Shown: piece after piece, positions 24,624-29,846 of the stretch
Numbering within the stretch: position 1 is the stretch's first letter
Layout: the number at the start of each line of letters is the position of its first letter
IMG/VR virus record: IMGVR_UViG_3300044733_000912
Coordinates: 1 to 37,099 of that record
Direction: 5' to 3' (one strand)
DNA: 37,099 nucleotides
Origin: a virus
The notes under the pieces: generated by a model
What the model saw: only the letters and a program-made list of their open reading frames with translations
Database searches by the model: none
What the model was told of the DNA's origin: nothing
Position numbers and translations under genes: made by a program

Positions 24624-24641
24624 TTTCACCGTACCGTGAAA
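24624..24641. promoter_or_regulatory. Palindrome A: operator-like TTTCAC-N6-GTGAAA
   Basis: TTTCACCGTACCGTGAAA is a perfect 6+6 inverted repeat with a 6-base spacer. It is one of five copies of a TTTCA-N8-TGAAA family between 24.6 and 28.75 kb. This copy lies between promoter A and the ATG at 24591, so in RNA it would form a hairpin in the leader. A dimeric DNA-binding protein site is the simplest reading. Confidence 0.7.
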
Positions 24642-24654
24642 CGGTAAGTGATGG

Positions 24655-24680
24655 CTGTGTCGAGTTACTCCCCGACACAG
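24655..24680 (-). other. Leader hairpin CTGTGTCG / CGACACAG
   Basis: A perfect 8-bp inverted repeat around a 10-base loop, just inside the start of the transcript from promoter A. No U run follows on either strand, so it is not an ordinary terminator. It could protect the 5' end or regulate translation. Confidence 0.5.
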
Positions 24681-24685
24681 ATTCC

Positions 24686-24717
24686 ATTGTACCATAACTT
24701 TACATATAAACATAGGG
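24686..24717 (-). promoter_or_regulatory. Promoter A: extended -10 type, leftward
   Basis: Read leftward it contains TATGGTACAAT, an extended -10 (TG-N-TACAAT). The 32 bases here match promoter B at 26424-26455 in 30 positions, and a further shared block (ACTTTGTTGAG on the + strand) lies at the same distance (42 bases) in both, at 24728-24738. It would drive the gene at 24310-24591 and the run beyond it. Confidence 0.65.
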
Positions 24718-24752
24718 ATTTACCCCAACTTTGTTGAGCTATATGTATAGCG

Positions 24753-24962
24753 TTAAAGGTCTAGCGTTAAAGGCTCTTGCGGTATGACATGTATCTCATA
24801 GCCGAGCTTCTGAATACATCTGAGAGTTACTTCAGTCAGAGTCTTTGTGCCCGCGATACTGGCAAACACTTTGGCATGGTCGCACACGGGGTAAACAACT
24901 CTCTTCCCATACACATCCATTACGCGAACGTGTATTGTGGGTAAGTTCTGTTGGTCAGTCAT
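24753..24962 (-). CDS. Phage protein of unknown function, 69 residues
   Basis: Not recognised. It shows IHVRVMDVYGKRVVYPVCDHAKVFASIAGT and LRCIQKLGYEIHVIP, an alternating strand-helix pattern. ATG 24962 overlaps the previous TGA (ATGA) with AGGGAAG nearby, preferred to the frame from 24986. It is the last gene of the unit driven by promoter B; no clear terminator follows before promoter A. Confidence 0.75.
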   Translation of the reverse strand: MTDQQNLPTIHVRVMDVYGKRVVYPVCDHAKVFASIAGTKTLTEVTLRCIQKLGYEIHVIPQEPLTLDL

Positions 24963-25150
24963 TTCACTTCCCTTTCTTGTATCCAATAGCGACCACCAAT
25001 CGGGTCATCTTCCTCCCTGCATATACGCATGAACGCCTCGGCATCAATCTTGTGAGCAAACAACTCAACAATGTGAACGCCTTGCTTGTCATCGTGCTTT
25101 ACCTTACTGCTGAACATATCGTTGCTCCACAGTATCCATACCATTTTCAT
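24959..25150 (-). CDS. Phage protein of unknown function, 63 residues
   Basis: Not recognised. It contains WILWSNDMFSSKV, then HIVELFAHKIDAEAFMRICREEDD and YWIQEREVK. A strand-helix-strand fold is likely. GGGAG lies 7 bases before the ATG, within the 3' codons of the 57-residue gene upstream, whose TGA overlaps this ATG. Confidence 0.75.
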   Translation of the reverse strand: MKMVWILWSNDMFSSKVKHDDKQGVHIVELFAHKIDAEAFMRICREEDDPIGGRYWIQEREVK

Positions 25151-25320
25151 TTTGTTTCTCCCAATTCAATTAAGTCATGCACTTCCATCTCACCACTTAT
25201 GCTGTCACCCATTGGGTTTGCGCGGTCGTACATGAGTAACTCGGCTTCCTCTTTCGTGTCAGCCAGTACTGTGATTTCTTCCTGATATGTGGTTATCACC
25301 ACACCTTTCCATGCTTTCAT
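25147..25320 (-). CDS. Small acidic phage protein, 57 residues
   Basis: A short frame starting MKAWKGVVITTYQEEITVLA, then DTKEEAELLMYDRANP and an acidic C-terminal part ending LIELGETK. It has GGAG 7 bases before the ATG and ATGA-type overlaps at both ends with the flanking genes, which explains an otherwise empty 166-base gap. The VVITTYQEEITVLADTKEEAELL pattern (strand, strand, helix) resembles the neighbour at 24959-25150, so the two may be distant relatives. Function unknown. Confidence 0.72.
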   Translation of the reverse strand: MKAWKGVVITTYQEEITVLADTKEEAELLMYDRANPMGDSISGEMEVHDLIELGETK

Positions 25321-25520
25321 TTCATTACTCCTTCATCCATCAATTCGTGCCATGTGGGGAAACGCTTGTGCGTGTCGTAGAAGTGCCATGGGTCACAGAT
25401 AAAGCATCCCTCCTCGTAGGTACGGCAACGCTTAGTCTGACTCAGGCGTAAGAAGCTGAACGAACCATTGGATTGGTACTTGCTCTTTGCCCTGCGCTTG
25501 CGTATGTCTCTTACTTTCAT
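25317..25520 (-). CDS. Small basic phage protein with possible metal site, 67 residues
   Basis: Not recognised. It starts MKVRDIRKRRAKSKYQSNGS, then has CRTYEEGCFICDPWHFYDTHKRF with Cys-x6-Cys-x2-Cys and two His nearby, a possible zinc site. The end is TWHELMDEGVMK. ATGA overlaps connect it to both neighbours and GGAG lies 8 bases upstream. DNA or RNA binding is plausible from charge. Confidence 0.75.
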   Translation of the reverse strand: MKVRDIRKRRAKSKYQSNGSFSFLRLSQTKRCRTYEEGCFICDPWHFYDTHKRFPTWHELMDEGVMK

Positions 25521-25780
25521 CGCACTATCTCCACAATTAAAGTTAGTTTGTTGAACATGTCGGCATCAATCTCTTGCCAACGCCCTGCGCTTGCGTTCTT
25601 ATCACCGAAGTCGTAGATGCTGACAGTCTCGTCACCAATCTGCTCACCCTCGTTACCCCAAAAGTCTGAAGCAACTTTATCTAGGTATTCATCGGGGTGT
25701 GAATCAGTCTTGAACTTAATCATAGTACTGACCTCACTTTCACCGAAATAAGTCTCGACTTCACCAATGTAATGTTTCAT
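25517..25780 (-). CDS. Phage protein of unknown function, 87 residues
   Basis: Not recognised. It is an acidic protein: FKTDSHPDEYLDKVASDFWGNEGEQIGDETVSIYDFGDKNASAG, broken by turns, then DADMFNKLTLIVEIVR. GGAGG sits before the ATG, inside the 3' codons of the 50-residue gene upstream. It is part of the unit from promoter B. Confidence 0.75.
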   Translation of the reverse strand: MKHYIGEVETYFGESEVSTMIKFKTDSHPDEYLDKVASDFWGNEGEQIGDETVSIYDFGDKNASAGRWQEIDADMFNKLTLIVEIVR

Positions 25781-25929
25781 GTTGTTTCCTCCTCTAGCGC
25801 AACATGGGCACGGACTTTGTTAAGTTCCTCATCGGACAAGTCAAGCTCATGCCCGATGCGGTTGAAAGTAGCCTCGTCTTCCAAGGCTATACGTGCTATC
25901 TCCATCAGCACAATGTTTATATCAGTCAT
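25777..25929 (-). CDS. Small acidic phage protein, 50 residues
   Basis: A short frame: MTDINIVLMEIARIALEDEA, then TFNRIGHELDLSDEELNKVR and AHVALEEETT. AAAGGAAACAAC precedes the ATG, and its TGA overlaps the ATG of the next gene. The LSDEELNKVRAHV helix resembles a motif of small phage proteins. Its final codons (GAG GAG GAA ACA ACA) form the next gene's ribosome site. Function unknown. Confidence 0.72.
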   Translation of the reverse strand: MTDINIVLMEIARIALEDEATFNRIGHELDLSDEELNKVRAHVALEEETT

Positions 25930-25950
25930 GTTGTTTCCTTTGTAATTTGT

Positions 25951-26286
25951 TCAGAGGATGTTGTAGCCCTTGAGCCAACGTCTTGTGTCTTTGCCCATAC
26001 TGACAACTGTCAGACCCTCGTACTCGTTGTCGATGTCGCGGAATTCATCGAAGTCAAACGCAGGGTCAACTGTGTTTGTGCAGTAGTAGTGCGACTCGTT
26101 CATGGGGTCGTGAATCGCTAGCCAGTCCGACACGATTTGGTCTGTGTCGATGGGTGTTTTGGCAATGGGTTGTGCCTTGGGGGTTGTAATGCGCAATGTC
26201 TTGCGGATAGAACGGGGGAGATGGTCGAGCATCTCGCGTTGCATTTTGGCAACGAGGGAGGGAGAGACGACAAACTTAGCTTTCAT
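25951..26286 (-). CDS. Phage protein of unknown function, 111 residues
   Basis: Not recognised. A basic N-terminal part (KAKFVVSPSLVAKMQREMLDHLP ... IRKTLRITTPKAQPIAKTP) is followed by an acidic part (DPAFDFDEFRDIDNEYEGLTVVSMG). AGGAG lies 5 bases before the ATG. It is the first gene after promoter B and palindrome B and heads a seven-gene unit (25951 back to 24753). Confidence 0.78.
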   Translation of the reverse strand: MKAKFVVSPSLVAKMQREMLDHLPRSIRKTLRITTPKAQPIAKTPIDTDQIVSDWLAIHDPMNESHYYCTNTVDPAFDFDEFRDIDNEYEGLTVVSMGKDTRRWLKGYNIL

Positions 26287-26327
26287 GATGACTCCTAACT
26301 AAATTGAACTGAATTGAACTAACTTGA

Positions 26328-26345
26328 TTTCACCCACCCGTGAAA
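26328..26345. promoter_or_regulatory. Palindrome B: operator-like TTTCAC-N6-GTGAAA
   Basis: TTTCACCCACCCGTGAAA has the same perfect 6+6 arms as palindrome A, with a different spacer, and the same placement between an extended -10 promoter and the first gene of a leftward unit. The arms are kept while the spacer changes, which is what binding by a symmetric protein or an RNA hairpin would preserve. Confidence 0.7.
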
Positions 26346-26423
26346 CGATTGTTGGTCGTCTTGGGGTTGGCAAAGGCTTGAGTTGGAGAGGTTTGCAGGC
26401 GCTTATTCCCCGACTCAGACTCA

Positions 26424-26455
26424 ATTGTAACATAACTTTACTTATAAACATAGGG
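26424..26455 (-). promoter_or_regulatory. Promoter B: extended -10 type, leftward
   Basis: Read leftward it contains TATGTTACAAT, an extended -10. It matches promoter A in 30 of 32 bases, and ACTTTGTTGAG at 26466-26476 is at the same offset as in A. It would start a leader of about 130 bases before the gene at 25951-26286. Imperfect inverted repeats (TTGAGT and ACTCAA) lie in that leader. Confidence 0.65.
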
Positions 26456-26506
26456 GTGTGGGGTGACTTTGTTGAGGTGCAGGGCTTGGGGCGTAGTGTA
26501 CAGGGA

Positions 26507-27024
26507 TTGGAATTGGATATGTACAGTTAGACTTTTTGGGGGGTTATTGGAACGGGTTTTTGGAACAAATTGGGGTGAATTGGAATCTGGAAAAGTACTA
26601 CTAAGGTTATGAAATGAATATAAAGAGTAGAGTAGTAGTAGTAGTAAAAAAAAAAAAAAATTATATTTATTCCAAAATTCCAAGATTCCAGCGATTTGCA
26701 GGGACGTCGGGCAAAATGAGAAAAACACCATAATTTGCTGTTTTGTGGGACATCGCACTTGCTGACACAGTCTTGCTCTTCCAAATTATTGCTCCAACCA
26801 GCTTTGTCCTTTTGAAAAACTGGAATTTTGGAATTTTTAGGTCAAAAGTGGTGTTTTCTTGTTTAAAATCAAGCACTTACAAGATTCCAATTTTGTGTTC
26901 CAAATTGGAACAACTTTACATAAGAGGCAAATACTGGAATTCCAAGTTGGAATTTTGTTTTTACTCAGATTCCAAGATTCCAATTAGCGATTCCAAAGTT
27001 CCAGTCCAGTTGGAATCTTGGAAC
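26507..27024. repeat. Iteron array: 18 exact TTGGAA/TTCCAA cores in 518 bp
   Basis: Exact 6-base cores lie in 7-mers starting at 26507, 26547, 26560, 26580, 26669, 26677, 26778, 26828, 26884, 26897, 26905, 26939, 26947, 26969, 26977, 26990, 27010 and 27018, in both orientations, plus one-mismatch copies at 26685, 26820 and 26934. Many neighbours are exactly 8 bp apart (26669/26677/26685, 26820/26828, 26897/26905, 26939/26947, 26969/26977, 27010/27018). Chance would give less than one. No gene is seen in 26287-27207; the short frames there are repeat-driven. Confidence 0.85.
26646..26671. other. Poly-A / AT-only tract, candidate unwinding element
   Basis: Fifteen A followed by TTATATTTATT give 26 consecutive bases without G or C, preceded by a run of AGT triplets. 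It sits inside the iteron array and is the least stable part of the non-coding region. Confidence 0.6.
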
Positions 27025-27032
27025 AAATAAAG

Positions 27033-27041
27033 TTATCCACA
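27033..27041 (+). promoter_or_regulatory. Consensus DnaA box TTATCCACA
   Basis: TTATCCACA is the exact high-affinity DnaA box of E. coli and many other bacteria. It lies 9 bases after the last iteron and 46 bases before palindrome C, in a gene-free region. Confidence 0.7.
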
Positions 27042-27086
27042 GGACATGTCTCTTGAGATAATCAATGGCTGTTACTTGCTTACCCA

Positions 27087-27170
27087 TTTCACGCACCCCT
27101 GAAACGGTAGTTGATCGGCTTGGCTCACACGCACGCACTTAGCGCACGCGAGGACTCATAACTGGTATCA
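27087..27170. repeat. Module-boundary repeat C with palindrome TTTCA-N8-TGAAA at 27087-27104
   Basis: An 84-bp repeat that begins with a 5+5 palindrome (spacer CGCACCCC), continues with a CGGCTTG block and GC-rich CACGCACGC and GCGCACGCG segments, and ends ATAACTGGTATCA. Repeats D and E (80 bp each) share the order and ends. Unlike D and E, no TTTACT/TATAAC promoter follows on its left; the origin region does. Confidence 0.75.
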
Positions 27171-27172
27171 AA

Positions 27173-27200
27173 TGCACCGCCAGCGTTAACTGGCGGTGCA
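27173..27200 (-). terminator. Strong hairpin after the 197-residue gene, probable terminator
   Basis: A perfect 11-bp inverted repeat (TGCACCGCCAG and CTGGCGGTGCA) around CGTTAA lies 7 bases after the leftward stop at 27208. Read leftward, only TTTGAT follows, so it is a weaker intrinsic terminator than the two at 27979 and 28819, or a transcript-stabilising hairpin. Confidence 0.6.
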
Positions 27201-27207
27201 CAGATGC

Positions 27208-27801
27208 TTACTTCAAAGCATTGTTAAACAGATCGATTGCTTGGCGCAATTTAACCTCATTGGGTGCAGTTGTGTCGCCTCGTGCATTGGCAGTTTTGGC
27301 ACGGGCTTTGACTGTGGTAAACAACTCTTTGATGAAATCATCAAATTGTTTTGTGGGGGCTTTGACCTTGGGCTTGCCCTCATTCTCAACTCTACGCACG
27401 GCAACCTTGAGATCGGCAAGACGATTGGAACAATACTTGTTAAAGTTATCACGCACGGCCTTGATGACACCATGCTTGATTGGATCGGCCTCTTTGAGTT
27501 GCCCAAATGCTTGTTGAGAGTATGACAAGCAGTAATCCAGACTATTGGTAAAACCTCCCTTGGGGTTTGGTTTCCAGTCATTGTCGAATACTGTGGCAGG
27601 GTTTAACTCTTGCCATCTCAAAGCCCATCCGAGGCGCAGTTGAGTCTTGACCTCATCTGGTTGTGATTCGCAGAATGTAGGACACTGCTCGTATACAAAA
27701 CGGGCAATGACTGCCATTGTTTCACTAGACCTTGCCGATTGGTATGCGGCATCTTTGAACGACGAGACGATTGTCTCTTGGGGTTTTGTTGCTTTGCTCA
27801 T
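27208..27801 (-). CDS. Early-type phage protein, copy 1 of a duplicated pair, 197 residues
   Basis: A paralog of the next gene (28024-28632). Shared blocks include KDAxYQSA, DEVKTQLRxGWALRWQELN, SYSQQAFGQLKEADP, VENEGKPKVKAPTK and VKARAKTAxARGD, so the whole length is homologous. The C-terminal half is Lys/Arg-rich and helical, consistent with nucleic-acid binding. No catalytic motif or known family is apparent. It has its own promoter (27855-27884), boundary repeat and hairpin, so gene and control region were duplicated together. It lies beside the candidate origin, so a role in replication initiation or early host take-over is possible. Confidence 0.85.
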   Translation of the reverse strand: MSKATKPQETIVSSFKDAAYQSARSSETMAVIARFVYEQCPTFCESQPDEVKTQLRLGWALRWQELNPATVFDNDWKPNPKGGFTNSLDYCLSYSQQAFGQLKEADPIKHGVIKAVRDNFNKYCSNRLADLKVAVRRVENEGKPKVKAPTKQFDDFIKELFTTVKARAKTANARGDTTAPNEVKLRQAIDLFNNALK

Positions 27802-27854
27802 GGTATCTCCAAGTAAGCGTTAATCCAGACAACACCGTGTCATCTGGTGATTAA

Positions 27855-27884
27855 GTTATACCCGATACAAGACACATAAGTACA
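27855..27884 (-). promoter_or_regulatory. Promoter D: TGTACT-18-TATAAC, leftward
   Basis: Read leftward, TGTACT and TATAAC are 18 bp apart. The same layout (TTTACT-18-TATAAC) recurs at promoters E and F. Palindrome D ends one base upstream of the -35, the usual place for an activator or a -35-blocking repressor. It drives the gene at 27208-27801. Confidence 0.65.
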
Positions 27885-27885
27885 G

Positions 27886-27965
27886 TTTCAGCGAGGCGTG
27901 AAACGGTAAACCATGCGCTTGGCAAACACGCACGAAGCACGCGCGTCGACAAATAACTGGTATCA
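27886..27965. repeat. Module-boundary repeat D with palindrome TTTCA-N8-TGAAA at 27886-27903
   Basis: An 80-bp repeat, the same length as repeat E and similar along its whole length, ending ACAAATAACTGGTATCA. The palindrome arms are TTTCA and TGAAA with spacer GCGAGGCG. It lies between the terminator of the upstream unit and promoter D. Confidence 0.75.
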
Positions 27966-27978
27966 AAAGGTACAGGCG

Positions 27979-28012
27979 AAAAAAAACCTAGCCAACCTTT
28001 CGGCTGACTAGG
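27979..28012 (-). terminator. Rho-independent terminator after the 202-residue gene
   Basis: Read leftward: an 11-bp stem (CCTAGTCAGCC with GGTTGGCTAGG, two G-U pairs), a GAAA tetraloop, then eight T. It lies 11 bases after the stop of the gene at 28024-28632. This is a textbook intrinsic terminator. Confidence 0.9.
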
Positions 28013-28023
28013 TCGGTGCAATG

Positions 28024-28632
28024 TTACTTGCTTAGAGTATTGTGGAAGGCATCGATGGCCATGCGCAATTTAACTTCATCAGGTGCTGAATCGTCACCCC
28101 TTGCTTTTGCTGTCTTGGCTCTGGCCTTGACTGACTTGAATGTCTCGTCAATGTATTGCGTGAAACCCTTAGTAGGCGCTTTCACTTTAGGCTTGCCCTC
28201 ATTCTCTACTTTGCGTACCGCTGACTTTAGGTCAGCCATGCGATTAAAACAGTATTTGTTGAAGGCATCGCGTACACCCTTGATAATGCCATGCTTGACT
28301 GGGTCAGCCTCTTTCAACTGACCAAAGGCCTGCTGACTGTAACTGAAGCAAACATCAACAGTCATTACATAAGAGCCATTCTCTACGGGAATCCAACTGT
28401 CGTTATAACTTTTCGCTGGGTTCAACTCTTGCCAACGTAATGCCCAACCTGCGCGAAGTTGGGTTTTAACTTCATCGCTGACTTCATTGGTGAAGTTGGG
28501 ACATTGCGCATATACATAGCGCGCTACGCTGTCTTTACGTTCATCGCTGATCGCTGACTGATAACCTGCGTCCTTCATAGAAGTGACGTTGACAGAACCC
28601 AATGAAGGGGCCACTTGTTTTGCTTTAGACAT
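28024..28632 (-). CDS. Early-type phage protein, copy 2 of a duplicated pair, 202 residues
   Basis: A paralog of the 197-residue protein at 27208-27801, with the same order of conserved blocks and a similar basic C-terminal half. The N-terminal 20 residues and the region after WQELNPA differ most, so the copies have diverged in those parts and may have distinct partners. AGGAGATATT precedes the ATG. It has its own promoter E, boundary repeat E and terminator. Function unknown; not a match to any phage family I can name. Confidence 0.85.
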   Translation of the reverse strand: MSKAKQVAPSLGSVNVTSMKDAGYQSAISDERKDSVARYVYAQCPNFTNEVSDEVKTQLRAGWALRWQELNPAKSYNDSWIPVENGSYVMTVDVCFSYSQQAFGQLKEADPVKHGIIKGVRDAFNKYCFNRMADLKSAVRKVENEGKPKVKAPTKGFTQYIDETFKSVKARAKTAKARGDDSAPDEVKLRMAIDAFHNTLSK

Positions 28633-28694
28633 AATATCTCCTAATAAAGCATTTTGAAATATCAGACAGACCGAATTGTCTATCTGATGTAATA

Positions 28695-28724
28695 GTTATA
28701 GCTGACCCTAGGGTCTAAAGTAAA
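28695..28724 (-). promoter_or_regulatory. Promoter E: TTTACT-18-TATAAC, leftward
   Basis: Read leftward, TTTACT and TATAAC are 18 bp apart, as in promoters D and F, and CAGC precedes the -10 as in F. Palindrome E ends one base upstream of the -35. It drives the gene at 28024-28632. Confidence 0.68.
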
Positions 28725-28725
28725 G

Positions 28726-28805
28726 TTTCAGCGGGGTGTGAAACGCTAAGTGATCCGCTTGACTCGCGCACGCTTAACGCCCGCGACGACAAATAACTGG
28801 TATCA
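28726..28805. repeat. Module-boundary repeat E with palindrome TTTCA-N8-TGAAA at 28726-28743
   Basis: An 80-bp copy of the boundary repeat. The palindrome spacer is GCGGGGTG. After it come a CCGCTTG block and TCGCG / CGCGA, able to form a short stem, and the conserved ACAAATAACTGGTATCA end. It lies between the terminator at 28819-28846 and promoter E. Confidence 0.75.
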
Positions 28806-28818
28806 ATTCTCGGGGCAC

Positions 28819-28846
28819 AAAAAAAGAGGAGGCCGAAGCCTCCTCT
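28819..28846 (-). terminator. Rho-independent terminator after the three small early genes
   Basis: Read leftward: AGAGGAGGC and GCCTCCTCT form a 9-bp stem around a TTCG tetraloop and are followed by a T run (seven T if the closing A-T pair is left out). It lies 2 bases after the stop at 28849, ending the unit from promoter F. Confidence 0.9.
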
Positions 28847-28848
28847 GG

Positions 28849-29043
28849 TCAGCGGTTCTTGAGCCTGCTGTACTCATCACCATCTAGCTTTGCGCAAAAC
28901 GTTGCGCGAGCCACTTGTTCCCTAGCCTTCTTAAAGAACTCATACCGACTAGGTAGGACACTAAGAGGTCGGCGCTGATGTAGCGCCTCCCGCATAGCAA
29001 CCATCACATGCTTACGCCATATGTTGGTCTGTCCGACTGTCAT
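28849..29043 (-). CDS. Small basic early-type protein, 64 residues
   Basis: Not recognised. It is mostly helical and basic: TNIWRKHVMVAMREALHQRRPLSVLPSRYEFFKKAREQ, broken by PLSVLP. It is coupled to the preceding gene by ATGA with no separate strong ribosome site. It is the last gene of the unit from promoter F. Small basic early phage proteins often bind host factors, but nothing here shows which. Confidence 0.72.
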   Translation of the reverse strand: MTVGQTNIWRKHVMVAMREALHQRRPLSVLPSRYEFFKKAREQVARATFCAKLDGDEYSRLKNR

Positions 29044-29225
29044 TTGTACCGAAGCCCAGTGTTTGGGTCTATCAGTTCGGACATATTGTTTCTGTGCTCC
29101 GAGAAACCTAAGTGGATTCCATGAAGCGCTTCACAAAGTTCGTTGTCAGTAGTTAATCCACTGGCCCACATTTGAACTGCATCAACTATGACCTGATGCA
29201 CGGCGTCTAAGTTTGACTGTTGCAT
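29040..29225 (-). CDS. Small acidic early-type protein, 61 residues
   Basis: Not recognised. A helical N-terminal half (NLDAVHQVIVDAVQMWASGLTTDNELCEALHGIHLG) is followed by a short acidic end. TAGGAGAGAGTA precedes the ATG. It lies between two other small genes in one unit. The helix with ELCEALHG resembles small DNA-mimic or adaptor proteins only in a general way. Confidence 0.75.
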   Translation of the reverse strand: MQQSNLDAVHQVIVDAVQMWASGLTTDNELCEALHGIHLGFSEHRNNMSELIDPNTGLRYK

Positions 29226-29240
29226 TACTCTCTCCTAAGT

Positions 29241-29266
29241 TAAAGAAGAGGGGCCGAAGCCCCTCG
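29241..29266 (-). terminator. Hairpin with TTCG loop after the first early gene, possible terminator or attenuator
   Basis: Read leftward: GAGGGGC and GCCCCTC, a 7-bp stem around TTCG, followed by TTCTTTAA. It lies between the 62- and 61-residue genes, so partial termination would lower expression of the latter two. Confidence 0.6.
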
Positions 29267-29268
29267 TG

Positions 29269-29457
29269 TTACCAAGCGCCGCGTGCCGCGACTAGCTTGC
29301 CCCTGATGCCGATCAGCACTGTCGTGTTGTCGGTACGATACTGAGCTGACCAACTCAGCGCTTCGTTCATTGTGTATGCATAGTGAACACACAACTTGTC
29401 TTCCCACTGCACTACAACCTTGTAGTGCGTCAACCAAACCCATAATGCTTTAAACAT
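29269..29457 (-). CDS. Small early-type protein, 62 residues
   Basis: Not recognised. The start is aromatic-rich, MFKALWVWLTHYKVVVQWED, then LCVHYAYTMNEALSWSAQYR and VLIGIRGKLVAARGAW. AGGAGAGATAA lies before the ATG. It is the first gene after promoter F, next to the divergent control region, so it should be among the earliest expressed. Confidence 0.75.
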   Translation of the reverse strand: MFKALWVWLTHYKVVVQWEDKLCVHYAYTMNEALSWSAQYRTDNTTVLIGIRGKLVAARGAW

Positions 29458-29502
29458 TTATCTCTCCTGTTACAGCACAGCACTATTGCTCTGCATGGTT
29501 CT

Positions 29503-29532
29503 GTTATAGCTGATCCCATGGTTAAAAGTAAA
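29503..29532 (-). promoter_or_regulatory. Promoter F: TTTACT-18-TATAAC, leftward
   Basis: Read leftward, TTTACT and TATAAC are 18 bp apart, like promoters D and E. At the place of the palindrome (29534-29551) the central GCGGGGT is kept as in copy E but the TTTCA/TGAAA arms are lost, so this copy should escape the protein that reads the arms. Confidence 0.65.
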
Positions 29533-29846
29533 GTTCTGGCGGGGTCGACCCACCCATACCCGACCCCCACAAGAGACTTTGGGACTCCCGTGTTCCCCTA
29601 TACTCTAAGACTTACACAAACCACCACGTATTCCCCCAACCATTCCCAGCATCCCAAGTAAAAATAAAAGCGTCTAGGGTTTACCCCACCCCCTCAATAT
29701 AGGAACACCCCCCGGGTAGGATTCCTACCACCCTTTACAAATATGTGGTATATTTATTTCTCAGGGAAAGCTGTGCAAAGACTTTTTCCGAAAGCTAGCG
29801 ATTGAGCGGCTAGTACCTGACTTTTATAGGAGTGCGATTCCCTCTT
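29533..29846. other. Divergent control region between early and late genes, no gene seen
   Basis: Between promoter F and the small terminase gene I find no gene. The middle is rich in C runs on the + strand (CCCCCAACC, ACCCCACCCCC, ACACCCCCCGGG). A perfect inverted repeat GGTAGGATTCCTACC lies at 29715-29729, an operator-like site. AT-rich TTTACAAATATGTGGTATATTTATTTC follows. This could hold the late promoter and perhaps the packaging site next to the terminase genes, but neither can be pinned down by eye. Confidence 0.5.

Larger units (their letters stand above)
26507..27041. other. Candidate replication origin (iterons, AT-rich tract, DnaA box)
   Basis: The iteron array surrounds an AT-rich tract with 15 consecutive A at 26646-26660 followed by TTATATTTATT, which would unwind easily. 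A consensus DnaA box lies at the right edge (27033-27041). Iterons, an unwinding element and a DnaA box together are the known layout of theta-type origins. Which protein binds the iterons is not evident; the duplicated proteins encoded next to it are candidates. Confidence 0.6.

Noticed and set aside
26507-27024. The TTGGAA array as a CRISPR array or insertion-sequence remnant
   Set aside because: Repeats are 6-7 bp in both orientations with 8-bp steps; no long direct repeats with unique spacers, no transposase and no terminal inverted repeats.
26438-27030. Frames of 69-106 codons on both strands in the iteron region
   Set aside because: Their sequence comes from repeats and homopolymers (FFFLLLLLLYS, WNFGIF), they lack ribosome sites, and they overlap each other on both strands.
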